From: Mycobacterium kyorinense | GTDB taxonomy: Bacteria; Actinomycetota; Actinomycetes; Mycobacteriales; Mycobacteriaceae | DNA length: 64,000 nt | Direction of reading: 5' to 3' | Assembly: GCF_001672775.1 (NCBI RefSeq) | Contig: NZ_LZKJ01000116.1 | Span: 1-64,000 of the forward strand | Shown: one piece after another, positions 37,157 through 45,658 of the stretch | Position numbering within the stretch: the first letter of the stretch is position 1 | Layout: every line of letters starts with the position of its first letter | Translations under genes and position numbers: made by a program | Notes under the pieces: generated by a model | Seen by the model: only the letters and a program-made list of their open reading frames with translations | Databases searched by the model: none | Told to the model about the DNA's origin: nothing

Positions 37157-37244
37157 CGTCTTCGTCGTCGCCGGCGCGTGAGCGAGCTTCATGCTCCTCA
37201 GGCTCCACGTCCGATTCGTTCTTATGGCCCTTTGAGTCGGCCAT
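37071..37244 (-). CDS. Small acidic hypothetical protein (57 aa)
   Basis: The ATG at 37244 follows AAGGA about 10 bases upstream, and the frame runs 57 codons (MADSKGHKNESDVEPEEHEA...) to TAA at 37073-37071. It is very rich in Asp/Glu and has DDALDVGETGAE near its end. Codon third positions are G/C-rich, as in neighbouring genes. The phosphodiesterase frame overlaps it on the same strand, so the two may be coupled. It is disordered by composition; function is unknown. Confidence 0.6.
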   Translation of the reverse strand: MADSKGHKNESDVEPEEHEARSRAGDDEDDGTYVGRTDPDDALDVGETGAEARSDDN

Positions 37245-37370
37245 GTCGTCGTCCTTCCGGTGCCCCTGCCACTAGTCAATTGCGTGACTACCCGCGTCGG
37301 AATCCGGCCGAAACCCCCAGAGCATGGGGATGAGAGTATGAGGAGCAGCCGAAGCAGAGGAGACCACCGC

Positions 37371-37826
37371 ATGCGCACCTTTGAGTCAGTCGCCGACCTC
37401 GCCGCCGCACAGGGGCAAAGTATCGGGCAAAGCGAGTGGGTAACGATCACGCAAGAGGACGTCAACCTGTTCGCCGATGCGACCGGGGACCACCAGTGGA
37501 TTCACGTCGATCCGGACAGAGCGGCCAGCGGGCCGTTCGGCAAGACGATCGCCCACGGCTTCATGACGCTGGCGTTGCTCCCCCGGCTCCAACACCAGAT
37601 CTACACGGTCAACGGCATCAAGCTCGCCGTGAACTACGGCCTGAACAAGGTACGGTTCCCCGCGCCGGTGCCGGTCGGGTCAAAGGTTCGCGCCCAGAGC
37701 ACGTTGGTCGGTGTCGAAGACCTTGGCAACGGTGCGGTGCAGGCGACGATGTCGACCACCGTCGAGATCGAGGGGTCCGAGAAGCCGGCGTGCGTGGCGG
37801 AAAGCATCGTCCGCTACATCTCGTAG
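37371..37826 (+). CDS. htdZ: (R)-specific 3-hydroxyacyl-CoA dehydratase (HtdZ)
   Basis: This 151-aa MaoC/hotdog-fold enzyme hydrates or dehydrates enoyl/3-hydroxyacyl-CoA. The hydratase motif DATGDHQWIHVDPDRA places the catalytic pair at Asp40 and His45, the positions known in Rv0130. The ATG has GAGGAG upstream; longer in-frame readings lack one. It follows the fbpC region as in M. tuberculosis. It is followed 8 bp later by an alpha/beta hydrolase, probably co-transcribed. Confidence 0.92.
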   Translation: MRTFESVADLAAAQGQSIGQSEWVTITQEDVNLFADATGDHQWIHVDPDRAASGPFGKTIAHGFMTLALLPRLQHQIYTVNGIKLAVNYGLNKVRFPAPVPVGSKVRAQSTLVGVEDLGNGAVQATMSTTVEIEGSEKPACVAESIVRYIS

Positions 37827-37834
37827 GGCACGCC

Positions 37835-38743
37835 ATGGACGCTGAACTGGCATCCTGGCTAGCCGCCGGGCAGCACTTCGACTACCTCGGCTTTGACATC
37901 TTCTACCGCATGGAGGGCAGTGGGCCCGTACTGCTGCTGATCCACGGTTACCCGTTCAATTCCTTTGACTGGGCGCCGATCTGGCCCACGCTGACACAAC
38001 GTTTCACGGTCATCGCACCGGACATGATGGGCATGGGCTTCTCGGCAAAGCCCGTCGCATATGAATACTCGGTGCACGACCACGCAGACATGCATGAGGC
38101 GCTGCTGGACCATCTGGGAATCGGCAACGCACACATCCTGGCGCACGACATCGGGGACTCGGTGGGCCAGGAACTGTTGGCGCGTCACGAGTTTGGCCAG
38201 CCCGCCTACGGCCAGTTGGGCATCGACTCGATCACCTGGCTCAACGGCGGCATGTTTGTCGAGACCTACACGCCGCGGGCGGCGCAGAAGCTGATGTCCC
38301 GGACTCCGTTGGGTGACATCGTCAGTCATGTGCAGAACAGCCGGTTGTCCCGTCGGCTACTGGAGCCGACGCTGCGCGAAATGTTCGGCCCTCACACCAA
38401 GCCGACACCGCACATGATGGACGTGTTCAACCAGATCTTGGATTACAACGACGGCCGCCGCGTGCTGCACAAGGTCGGCCGCTTCATCAACGATCGCTAT
38501 ACGCATCGAAACAGGTGGGTGCGTGCCATGCGCCAGACCGCGGTTCCGATGCGGCTGATCGACGGGCCGGTCGACCCCAACTCCGGCGCGCACATGGCAC
38601 GCCGCTACGAAGAGGTGATACCGCATCCCGATGTGGTGATGCTCGCCGACGACATCGGGCATTGGCCGCAACTCGAAGCCCCCGATGCCGTGCTGACGCA
38701 CTTCCTGGCCCACATCGACGGCGTCACCACCGGCGGACTCTAG
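37835..38743 (+). CDS. Alpha/beta hydrolase, epoxide hydrolase/haloalkane dehalogenase type
   Basis: The 302-aa protein has the oxyanion motif HGYPFNSFDW (about residues 37-46). A nucleophile elbow AHDIGDS has aspartate 105 in place of serine, and a late DIGHWPQLEAP histidine is present. An Asp nucleophile marks epoxide hydrolases and haloalkane dehalogenases, not esterases. It lies 8 bp after htdZ and overlaps the convergent fadE1 by 4 bp. I do not recall it at this place in M. tuberculosis. The substrate is unknown. Confidence 0.85.
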   Translation: MDAELASWLAAGQHFDYLGFDIFYRMEGSGPVLLLIHGYPFNSFDWAPIWPTLTQRFTVIAPDMMGMGFSAKPVAYEYSVHDHADMHEALLDHLGIGNAHILAHDIGDSVGQELLARHEFGQPAYGQLGIDSITWLNGGMFVETYTPRAAQKLMSRTPLGDIVSHVQNSRLSRRLLEPTLREMFGPHTKPTPHMMDVFNQILDYNDGRRVLHKVGRFINDRYTHRNRWVRAMRQTAVPMRLIDGPVDPNSGAHMARRYEEVIPHPDVVMLADDIGHWPQLEAPDAVLTHFLAHIDGVTTGGL

Positions 38744-40029
38744 AACTCGGCGACCGCGTGCTCGAGACGTTGAGCCAGTCGGGCCTCCGCTTCGGCTCGT
38801 CGGGTAGGCAGATGCTGGGACGGGAAAGGCGTTGACACCGGCTGATATTCGCGCAGTGTGCGACGGGCGACCGTCATCTTGTGCAGTTCGGTGGCGCCGT
38901 CGGCGATACCCAGTGACTCCGCGGCCACCATCATCTTGACGAACGGCATCTCGTTGGAGACACCCAGCGCGCCGTGCAGGTGCATGGCGCGTTGCACGAC
39001 GTCGTGCAGAACCTGGGGCATGGCGACCTTCACCGCCGCAATGTCGCGGCGCACTTTCTGGTAGTCATGGTTCTTGTCGATCAGCCACGCGGTGCGCAGC
39101 ACCAGCAGCCGGAATTGCTCGATCTGAATCCAGCTGTCGGCGATCTTTTCCTGCGTCATCTGCAGATCGCCCAGCCTGCCCAGCCGGGTTTGGCGTGACA
39201 CCGCTCGCTCGCACATCATGTCGAATGCGCGCCGCGCCAGGGCAATCGTGCGCATCGCGTGATGAATCCGGCCGCCCCCGAGCCGGGTCTGCGCGATCGC
39301 GAACGCCTGGCCTTCGCCGCCGAGCACGTGGTCGGCGGGCACCCGGACGTCGGTGTAGCGGACATAACCGTGACTGCCGTGCGACTCTGTGCCGACACCC
39401 ACATTGCGGACGATCTCAAGCCCGGGCGTCTCGGCCGGAACGATGAACAGCGACATCTTGTCGCGGGTGCGGGCGTCGGGATTGGTGACCGCCATGACGA
39501 TGAAGAACGTGGCGTGTTTGGCGTTGCTGGAGAACCACTTCTCCCCGTTGATCACCCAGGAGTCGCCGTCACGCTCGGCGCGGGTGACGAACATCCCCGG
39601 GTCGGACCCGCCGTGCGGTTCGGTCATCGAATAGCACGAGCTGATTTCGCCGTCGAGCAGCGGCTGCAGGTAACGCGCTTTCTGCTCCGCGGTGCCGAAA
39701 AGCGCGATGATTTCGGCGTTGCCGGAGTCGGGTGCCTGACAGCCGAACACCGACGGCGCCCAGCGGGACCGGCCGAGGATTTCGTTGAGCAGCGCGAGTT
39801 TGACTTGCCCGTAGCCTTGGCCGCCGAGTTCGGGTTTCAGATGCGCGGCCCACAGCCCCTGGTCTTTCACCTGCTGCTGCAGCGGCCGCAGGATTGCCAT
39901 GGTCTCGGGGTTTTTCTTGTCGTACGGATCGAGTGCCACCAAATCGAGCGGCTCGAGTTCGTCGACCATGAATTCTTCGACCCAGTCCAGCTTTTGCTGG
40001 TATTCGGGGTCGGTTTCAAAGTCCCACAT
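38740..40029 (-). CDS. fadE1: Acyl-CoA dehydrogenase FadE1
   Basis: This 429-aa flavoenzyme has the ACAD order: an N-terminal helical domain, then CYSMTEPHGGSDPGMFVTRAERDGDSWVINGEKWFSSNAKHATFF (flavin-binding beta domain), then a C-terminal helical domain with RMHLHGALGVSNEMPF-type sequence. Expected reaction is alpha,beta-dehydrogenation of an acyl-CoA, probably with electron transfer flavoprotein. It corresponds to Rv0131c and is convergent with the hydrolase. The SRPBCC gene 20 bp upstream may be co-transcribed. Confidence 0.9.
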   Translation of the reverse strand: MWDFETDPEYQQKLDWVEEFMVDELEPLDLVALDPYDKKNPETMAILRPLQQQVKDQGLWAAHLKPELGGQGYGQVKLALLNEILGRSRWAPSVFGCQAPDSGNAEIIALFGTAEQKARYLQPLLDGEISSCYSMTEPHGGSDPGMFVTRAERDGDSWVINGEKWFSSNAKHATFFIVMAVTNPDARTRDKMSLFIVPAETPGLEIVRNVGVGTESHGSHGYVRYTDVRVPADHVLGGEGQAFAIAQTRLGGGRIHHAMRTIALARRAFDMMCERAVSRQTRLGRLGDLQMTQEKIADSWIQIEQFRLLVLRTAWLIDKNHDYQKVRRDIAAVKVAMPQVLHDVVQRAMHLHGALGVSNEMPFVKMMVAAESLGIADGATELHKMTVARRTLREYQPVSTPFPSQHLPTRRAEAEARLAQRLEHAVAEF

Positions 40030-40049
40030 CGTCGGCCTTTCTGAGAGAG

Positions 40050-40526
40050 TCAGGTGCGGCGGGTGTAGCGGTCCCGCAACTTGGCCAGCGTTGCTTCGAT
40101 ACCGGCGGCGTTACGTTTGGCCAAGCCGGTGCGCTCGTAGAAGTGCAGCCGGTCCTTCACCGGCCCGGTGTCGCGGTAGTCGAACGTCTCGGTCACCCGG
40201 GTGATCGTTGGCGAGATCGCGGCGAACTCCCAACGCCAGTGATGCCCTGCCGGATGCGACCACTCGACAAGGCGGTCCCGCTCGACCGCGGTCACGGTGC
40301 TGGTGAGCCGGTAGCGCAGTCCCCACAACCGCATCTTGGTGGAGAATCGCGCGCCGGGCGCCAGCTGACGGGGACCGCTAACGCCGGCACCGACGGTTCC
40401 TGAGCCGTCCAACTCCTGGTGTCGCCGCGGATCGGCAACCAGCGCGAACAATTCCGCCGCGGGGGCGTGAACCTCGACAGTGCGGCTGACCTGATCGGGT
40501 CCGGTATCAACAGGAGTGATGGTCAT
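40050..40526 (-). CDS. SRPBCC family protein
   Basis: The 158-aa protein has an N-terminal [30 protein letters not shown], the standard entry to a SRPBCC/START fold. A wide beta sheet follows ([41 protein letters not shown]), then a closing helix. It probably binds a hydrophobic ligand. The ATG at 40526 is preferred over upstream in-frame codons that overlap the divergent acetyltransferase. M. tuberculosis has fgd2 (Rv0132c) in this position, so the locus differs here. Confidence 0.82.
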   Translation of the reverse strand: MTITPVDTGPDQVSRTVEVHAPAAELFALVADPRRHQELDGSGTVGAGVSGPRQLAPGARFSTKMRLWGLRYRLTSTVTAVERDRLVEWSHPAGHHWRWEFAAISPTITRVTETFDYRDTGPVKDRLHFYERTGLAKRNAAGIEATLAKLRDRYTRRT

Positions 40527-40582
40527 GATTGCTGCCGTCCTGACGATACATCCAACCGGTGGCCCGCCGCTAACCTGGTCCG

Positions 40583-41197
40583 GTGACGATCCAGGCACGC
40601 CCCGCAGCCAAAGCCGATATCCCCGCACTGGCACAGACTCTGGGCCGCGCCTTCTACGACGATCCGGTCGCGACGTGGATCATGCCCGATGACAAATCGC
40701 GGGCGGCGCGACTGCACGGGTTTTTCGCCACGATGACCCGACACCATCACCTCACCGGCGGTGGAGTCGAGGTCGCTTGCGACGGGCCTGATATCGGCGC
40801 GGCTGCGCTGTGGGATCCGCCCAACCGGTGGAAGCACTCGGTTGGTGAGCAACTGGCCATGTTGCCGTCGCTGGTTCGCGGTTTCGGTTTGCGGTTGACG
40901 GTTGGCCGCAGGCTCGCCGAACTCCTGGACGCGATGAAGCACCATCATCCTGAAGAGCCGCACTGGTATCTGGCCACCATCGGCAGCGACACCACGGTGC
41001 GCGGTCGCGGGTTCGGCCAGACCCTGATGCGCTCGCGGCTCGATCGCTGCGATGCCGAGCACTGTCCGGCATATCTGGAATCCAGCAAACCCGACAACGT
41101 GCCGTACTACGAGCGTTTCGGCTTCACCGTCACCGGTGAGATCGTGCTGGGCAACGGCGGGCCGACGTTGTGGCCGATGTGGCGGACGCCGCAGTAG
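40583..41197 (+). CDS. GNAT-family N-acetyltransferase
   Basis: This 204-aa GNAT protein has an N-terminal [25 protein letters not shown] and the acetyl-CoA pyrophosphate loop [11 protein letters not shown] (Q/R-x-x-G-x-G/A). The end [26 protein letters not shown] is typical of the superfamily. The acceptor is unknown. It corresponds to Rv0133. Start GTG at 40583; divergent from the SRPBCC gene with only 56 bp between. Confidence 0.88.
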   Translation: MTIQARPAAKADIPALAQTLGRAFYDDPVATWIMPDDKSRAARLHGFFATMTRHHHLTGGGVEVACDGPDIGAAALWDPPNRWKHSVGEQLAMLPSLVRGFGLRLTVGRRLAELLDAMKHHHPEEPHWYLATIGSDTTVRGRGFGQTLMRSRLDRCDAEHCPAYLESSKPDNVPYYERFGFTVTGEIVLGNGGPTLWPMWRTPQ

Positions 41198-41262
41198 GCG
41201 GGCCTCGCCGCCGAATTGGTGAAGGCCGTTTAGAGCGTGGAGTCCACGGGCAACCGTTGGCC

Positions 41263-41613
41263 ATGCCTACCGACCAAGCCGGCGACCTCGTCGACCCATC
41301 GGATTTCCCAGAAGAAGGCGGGCCGGGCGACACGCTGAACCCGAGCGAATCGACCGACTCCGACGAAGTTCGCAACGACGACGGCGACATCGTCGTCGAC
41401 CCGCCAGAGCACTGGAGCGAGGCCGACAAGTTCGGGATGACCGAACGCGAGGAGGAAGAGGGCGAATCCCTCGACAGGAAGCTCGCCGCCGAAGAACCCG
41501 ACGTGGCTGCCCACGGCGTCATCGATGACCAAGGTCCCCGCCGCGCCCACCGCGGCCAGATCGATGGCACACCGGAGGACGGCGACTCGCTCTACGACGT
41601 CGTCGACGAGTAA
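41263..41613 (+). CDS. DUF5709 family acidic protein
   Basis: The 116-aa protein is very acidic and has no hydrophobic segment. Sequence blocks PEHWSEADKFGMTEREEEEGESLDRKLAAEEPDV and RAHRGQIDGTPEDGDSLYDVVDE are those of a conserved actinobacterial family (DUF5709). Function is unknown. The ATG at 41263 is preferred over an upstream in-frame start. Its 3' end overlaps the convergent DUF4185 gene by 22 bp. Confidence 0.75.
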   Translation: MPTDQAGDLVDPSDFPEEGGPGDTLNPSESTDSDEVRNDDGDIVVDPPEHWSEADKFGMTEREEEEGESLDRKLAAEEPDVAAHGVIDDQGPRRAHRGQIDGTPEDGDSLYDVVDE

Positions 41614-42641
41614 GCGGTGTCCTGCAGCGTCACCCGAAATTGCATCGCCCGATAAGGCCAGCCGGCGGCGGTATTCCACTGCGACACCACTAAACCCACG
41701 CCGCGGGCAACATCCAACTGGGAACCGGGCAAGACGTAACCGCCGTACAACTGCGCAACGCGGTCGCGGTCGTGATCCTCGGAGTCCCACGCAGACCCGA
41801 TGACCGGCAGCTGCAGCGGTGAATTGCCCACCGCGGTGGGCGAGTCGAGCACCCGGTAGCCCAGCGCGTACTTCGAGGACAGAAAACCACCAAGGATCCA
41901 GCGACCGGGGGCCAGCCGTCGCAACGACAGCTCACCCCAGGTTTCGCCGGCGGGGGTGATCGGAGTCGGCTTGTTGCCCCACGACCAGCGCCCCGCGCGG
42001 TAGCCCCACGAGACGTACTTCGACCGCCTGCCGATGTGGTCGGGGCGAACCCGTCGCACGATGATGCCTTTGTCGCGCTGAAATCCGGTCGAGGCGACAT
42101 ACACCCAGCCGTCGTCGGGATCGTAGTCCCACGACCAGCACTGGGCGTGACCGTGATGCAGGTCGGCGGGGAATCGGGCACCGAGGCGACGCCACGAGAT
42201 TGCGTTGTCATCCGACTCCCAGATTTCGGTCCAGGCGACGTTGCCCAAACCGCGGTTGACGATTGCGTGCAAATACAGCGCATCGCCGACCCGCAGCAGA
42301 TCCGACGGGATCACCGTGCTGATACCCCGGCGTAGCCCGGCACCGTCGCGGTGCGCGTAGTGCCACAACTGCCGGGCGTAATCTGGATCGTCGCCGCCGG
42401 CGCGGTGGTATCGGATTCGGTGAAAAGCGTCCCCGGTGCCGATCAGGATCACCGGTGATCGCCAATCGCCGAGGCCAACTTGGTTGCCGGAGAAGGTATC
42501 TCCGAACACCGACACCAGTGTGCCGTCGGGCGCGAGCACCGATGCGCCCAGATCCGCGCAGGTGACTCCCCATCGTTCGGTCAGACCCGGACCAGTGAGG
42601 TCGGCCAGCTTGCCGCCTGCCGGCGCCCTGCTCGCCTTCAT
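41592..42641 (-). CDS. DUF4185 domain protein
   Basis: This 349-aa protein is a beta-propeller-like DUF4185 member. It begins with GVTCADLGASVLAPDGTLVSVFGDTFSG and has repeated W-x-D/YDPDDGWVYVAS segments (DDGWVYVASTGFQRDKGIIVRRV, PGRWILGGFLSSKYALGYRV). It resembles glycosidase-like proteins of unknown activity. No signal peptide is visible at the chosen ATG. It precedes the TetR-desaturase locus and is absent from the Rv0133-Rv0134 interval in M. tuberculosis, as I recall it. Confidence 0.78.
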   Translation of the reverse strand: MKASRAPAGGKLADLTGPGLTERWGVTCADLGASVLAPDGTLVSVFGDTFSGNQVGLGDWRSPVILIGTGDAFHRIRYHRAGGDDPDYARQLWHYAHRDGAGLRRGISTVIPSDLLRVGDALYLHAIVNRGLGNVAWTEIWESDDNAISWRRLGARFPADLHHGHAQCWSWDYDPDDGWVYVASTGFQRDKGIIVRRVRPDHIGRRSKYVSWGYRAGRWSWGNKPTPITPAGETWGELSLRRLAPGRWILGGFLSSKYALGYRVLDSPTAVGNSPLQLPVIGSAWDSEDHDRDRVAQLYGGYVLPGSQLDVARGVGLVVSQWNTAAGWPYRAMQFRVTLQDTAYSSTTS

Positions 42642-42647
42642 CCGAAT

Positions 42648-43325
42648 TCAGGGCTGGCTACGCCAGCCCGCGACACCCACCGCGATCATCCGCAGCTGCT
42701 TGACCGCGGTGCGGCGGATCTCGTCAATAGCCTCGGCGCCCTGGGCGTCCTCGATGGCCTCGGCGATCACGATCATCGAGTTGACGAACAGGGTGGCCAG
42801 CACATTGAGGTCTTCGGTGCTCCACGTGTTCGGCCCGTTGAAGCGGGCGAGGTCGGTGGCCAGTTCCGAGGTGAGCAGCCGAAGTTCGGTGCGAATCGCA
42901 TAACGCAACACGGTGACGCCGCTGGAGCGCTCCCGGTAGATGAACCGCCAATGCTCACGCTTTTCGGTGATGCTGGCGATCACGATCTCCACCGACGACT
43001 CGATCACCCGATTGGGGTCGAGTTTGCCGGCGCGGGCGCCACGCAGCATGTCGCGCAGGGTTCGAAACGACTCGTCGATCAGCACCAGGCCCAGGGCTTC
43101 CATCGACTCGAAGTGGCGGTAGAACGCCGCCGGCACGATCCCGGCCTCCCGGGTCACCTCGCGCAGGCTCAGGCTGCCGAAACCACGGTCGCTGAGCAGT
43201 TTGAGGGCCGAGGCGATGATGGCGCGGCGGGTCGCCTCCTTGCGCTCTTCACGGGAGGGACTGTCGCGGGTACGGCCCCGGCCCGACCGGTGTGGTCGCG
43301 AACTGGGCGTACGGTCGTTCACCAT
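42648..43325 (-). CDS. TetR-family regulator of the adjacent reductase/desaturase operon
   Basis: This 225-aa TetR protein has an N-terminal DNA-binding domain (about residues 29-80: RRAIIASALKLLSDRGFGSLSLREVTREAGIVPAAFYRHFESME). The arginine-rich leader and HTH match the DesT/fatty-acid-sensing group, whose members control acyl desaturases. The ATG at 43325 lies inside a perfect GTTCAC-CAT-GTGAAC palindrome, so it probably represses itself. It is divergent from the ferredoxin reductase/desaturase pair, whose first start codon lies in a related palindrome. Confidence 0.87.
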   Translation of the reverse strand: MVNDRTPSSRPHRSGRGRTRDSPSREERKEATRRAIIASALKLLSDRGFGSLSLREVTREAGIVPAAFYRHFESMEALGLVLIDESFRTLRDMLRGARAGKLDPNRVIESSVEIVIASITEKREHWRFIYRERSSGVTVLRYAIRTELRLLTSELATDLARFNGPNTWSTEDLNVLATLFVNSMIVIAEAIEDAQGAEAIDEIRRTAVKQLRMIAVGVAGWRSQP

Positions 43326-43331
43326 GTGAAC
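43317..43331. promoter_or_regulatory. TetR operator candidate 1 (GTTCAC-CAT-GTGAAC)
   Basis: A perfect 6+3+6 palindrome covers the start codon of the TetR gene. Together with the half-matching palindrome at 43384 it brackets the divergent promoter. Autoregulation is the natural reading. Confidence 0.65.
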
Positions 43332-43383
43332 CCTACCACAATACTGCTGAGACGCTTGACGACCTGCGCGATCCGATCGCACG

Positions 43384-43399
43384 GTGTACATATGTTCAC
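43384..43399. promoter_or_regulatory. TetR operator candidate 2 (GTGTACATATGTTCAC)
   Basis: A 16-bp palindrome with one mismatched pair shares the GTTCAC half-site with 43317-43331 and covers the ATG (43392) of the reductase gene. It is likely bound by the neighbouring TetR protein. Confidence 0.6.
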
Positions 43400-44456
43400 T
43401 CAAACTTTGTCGAAGCGGGTCCTAGGTTCCAGCCTGGCCGACCTGCTCGCCGGTCCGCACGGCGTCGACCGGTACACCGAGATCCTGACCCCGACCTGGA
43501 CGCGGGGGGAGGCCCGCGCCAAGGTGATCGACGTGCGGCGGACCACTCCGCGCAGCGTCACCCTCGTCCTGGCGCCCAACCCGGCGTTCGACGCTATTGG
43601 TGGCGCTCGCCGGGCCGGCCAGTACGTCAACGTCGCCATCGAGGTCAACGGCCGTCGACATGTCCGTTGCTACTCCCCGGCCAATGCCGAGGGCATGTCG
43701 CATCTCGAGCTGACGATCGGTCATCACGACGGCGGGGTGGTTTCGTCCTACCTGTACAAGCACGCCCGCCCCGGCATGGTGGTTGGCCTGGACGGTGTGG
43801 GCGGCGACTTCGTGCTCCCCACACCGCGGCCGCGGCGGATCCTGTTCGTCTCCGGCGGCAGCGGCATCACGCCCGTGATGGCCATGCTGCGCACCCTGGT
43901 CGCTGAAGGGCACGACGGGGAGATCACGTTCGTCCATTACGCGCGTACCCCTGCCGATGCCTGCTACCGCGACGAGCTCGCCGCGATGCCGGGGGTGCGA
44001 GTGCTGCACGGCTACACTCGATCGGGCGCCGGCGAGCTGGACGGCCGGTTCGGGCCGCAACACCTGACGGCCGCGATGCCCGACGCCGATGCGGTATTCG
44101 TGTGCGGCCCAATAGCATTGATCTCCGCAGTCCGCGAACACTGCACCAACGTGCACGCGGAAAGCTTCGTGCCGCCCACAATCGACGTGCCCGCGAAGCC
44201 GTCAGGCGGACGGGTTTCCTTCGCCGACAGCGGAATTGATGTGGTCGACGACGGCCGCCCGCTGCTGGAGCAAGCCGAATCGGCCGGGCTCAGCCCGCAA
44301 AGCGGATGCCGGATGGGCATCTGCCACACCTGCACCCGCCGCAAGACCTGCGGTGTGGTGCGCAACCTGACCACTGGTGCGGTCTCGACCGCCCCCGACG
44401 AGGACGTGCAGATCTGTGTATCCGTCCCGCTCGGCGACGTCGATATCGCGCTCTAA
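43392..44456 (+). CDS. Ferredoxin-NADP-type reductase with C-terminal [2Fe-2S] domain (desaturase partner)
   Basis: This 354-aa electron-transfer protein has an FAD-binding barrel (about residues 40-140, RHVRCYSPANAEG and VSSYLYKHARPGM), an NAD(P) domain (GGSGITPVMAMLRTL) and a plant-type [2Fe-2S] cluster with CRMGICHTC and a later cysteine. It should pass electrons from NAD(P)H to the desaturase encoded 18 bp downstream. The pair resembles M. tuberculosis Rv3230c-DesA3, where it supports oleate synthesis. It begins in an operator palindrome. Confidence 0.9.
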   Translation: MFTQTLSKRVLGSSLADLLAGPHGVDRYTEILTPTWTRGEARAKVIDVRRTTPRSVTLVLAPNPAFDAIGGARRAGQYVNVAIEVNGRRHVRCYSPANAEGMSHLELTIGHHDGGVVSSYLYKHARPGMVVGLDGVGGDFVLPTPRPRRILFVSGGSGITPVMAMLRTLVAEGHDGEITFVHYARTPADACYRDELAAMPGVRVLHGYTRSGAGELDGRFGPQHLTAAMPDADAVFVCGPIALISAVREHCTNVHAESFVPPTIDVPAKPSGGRVSFADSGIDVVDDGRPLLEQAESAGLSPQSGCRMGICHTCTRRKTCGVVRNLTTGAVSTAPDEDVQICVSVPLGDVDIAL

Positions 44457-44474
44457 GCGTCGGAAGGAGCAGTC

Positions 44475-45575
44475 ATGTCACAGCCCAAGATCACCCTGAC
44501 CCCCGAGCAGGCCGAGGAATTCGGCCGTGAGCTCGACGCAATCAAAGAGCGCGTGATGGCCGACCTCGGCCAACGCGATGCCGACTACATCCGCCGTGTC
44601 ATCAAAGCGCAGCGCACCCTCGAGGTCGGTGGACGCGCGCTGCTGTTCGCCGGGATCCTGCCGCCGGCCTGGCTGGCGGGCACCGCGATGCTCGCGGTGT
44701 CGAAAATCCTCGACAACATGGAAATCGGCCACAACGTGATGCACGGTCAGTACGACTGGATGCGCGATCCCGCGATCTCCGGGCAGGCTTTCGAATGGGA
44801 CACCGCCTGCCCAGCTGATCAGTGGCGGCACTCGCACAACTACATGCACCACACCTACACCAACATCGTGGATATGGATCGCGACATCGGCTACGGGATC
44901 TTGCGGATGAGCGAGGACCAGCCCTGGCAGCCGTACTTCCTCGGCAACCCGCTCTACGCGTTCCTGCTGATGGTGCTGTTCCAGTACGGCGTCGCGCTAC
45001 ACGAACTGGAAACCGAGCGCATCCGCGCCGGCGAGATCAGTTTGGCCGACAAACGTGAAATCCTGCAGGGCATTTGGCGCAAGACGCGCCGTCAGATGCT
45101 GAAGGACTATGTCGCCTTCCCGCTGTTGGCCGGGCCGTTCGCTCCGTTCGTGTTCGCAGGCAACCTGTCGGCCAACCTGATCCGCAACGTGTGGTCCTAC
45201 ATGATCATCTTCTGCGGTCATTTCCCGGACGGCACACAGGAATTCTCCATCGAGGAGACGCAGAACGAGTCGCGCGGCATGTGGTACTTCCGGCAGGTCC
45301 TGGGTTCGGCAAACCTGACCGGCGGCAAGCTTTTCCACCTGTTGTCCGGCAACCTGTCGCATCAGATCGAGCACCACCTCTTCCCGGACATGCCGGCGCG
45401 GCGCTACGCGGAGATCGCGCCCCAGGTGCGAGAGATCTGCCAGCGCTACGGCATCCCCTACAACGCGGGCTCGCTGCCGCGGCAATTCGCCACCGTGGTG
45501 CGCAAGATCGTCAAGTTGGCTGTGCCGCCGAAGAAGCGCGACGTTGAGGCCACGCCGGAGGCCGTCGCCGCCTAA
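44475..45575 (+). CDS. Membrane acyl-CoA desaturase (DesA3-like)
   Basis: The 366-aa di-iron desaturase has the histidine boxes GHNVMHG (86-90), HSHNYMHH (119-126) and SHQIEHHLFPD near the C-terminus. These together bind the di-iron centre. Hydrophobic helices lie around 55-75 and 165-235. It resembles the oleoyl-producing stearoyl-CoA desaturase DesA3 (Rv3229c) and has the same reductase partner beside it. The gene starts 18 bp after the reductase with GGAAGGAG upstream, so it is one operon under the divergent TetR. Confidence 0.9.
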   Translation: MSQPKITLTPEQAEEFGRELDAIKERVMADLGQRDADYIRRVIKAQRTLEVGGRALLFAGILPPAWLAGTAMLAVSKILDNMEIGHNVMHGQYDWMRDPAISGQAFEWDTACPADQWRHSHNYMHHTYTNIVDMDRDIGYGILRMSEDQPWQPYFLGNPLYAFLLMVLFQYGVALHELETERIRAGEISLADKREILQGIWRKTRRQMLKDYVAFPLLAGPFAPFVFAGNLSANLIRNVWSYMIIFCGHFPDGTQEFSIEETQNESRGMWYFRQVLGSANLTGGKLFHLLSGNLSHQIEHHLFPDMPARRYAEIAPQVREICQRYGIPYNAGSLPRQFATVVRKIVKLAVPPKKRDVEATPEAVAA

Positions 45576-45577
45576 CG

Positions 45578-45637
45578 TTGAAATTGCGCTCAGGGTTGTG
45601 GTTTTCGAAAAAATCACGACCCCACGCGCAATCTCGA
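45578..45637. repeat. Palindromic intergenic element, family B copy 1
   Basis: Arms about 28 bases each (left GAAATTGCGC...GTGGTTTT, right complementary at most positions) meet at an A-rich centre. The same pattern (GA-ATTGCG, AGGGTTGTG, TTTT and the complementary half) recurs at 49375. It sits between the desaturase stop and ephF. Terminator or small dispersed repeat. Confidence 0.65.
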
Positions 45638-45658
45638 CGCCTGATACGCTGCCAACCC

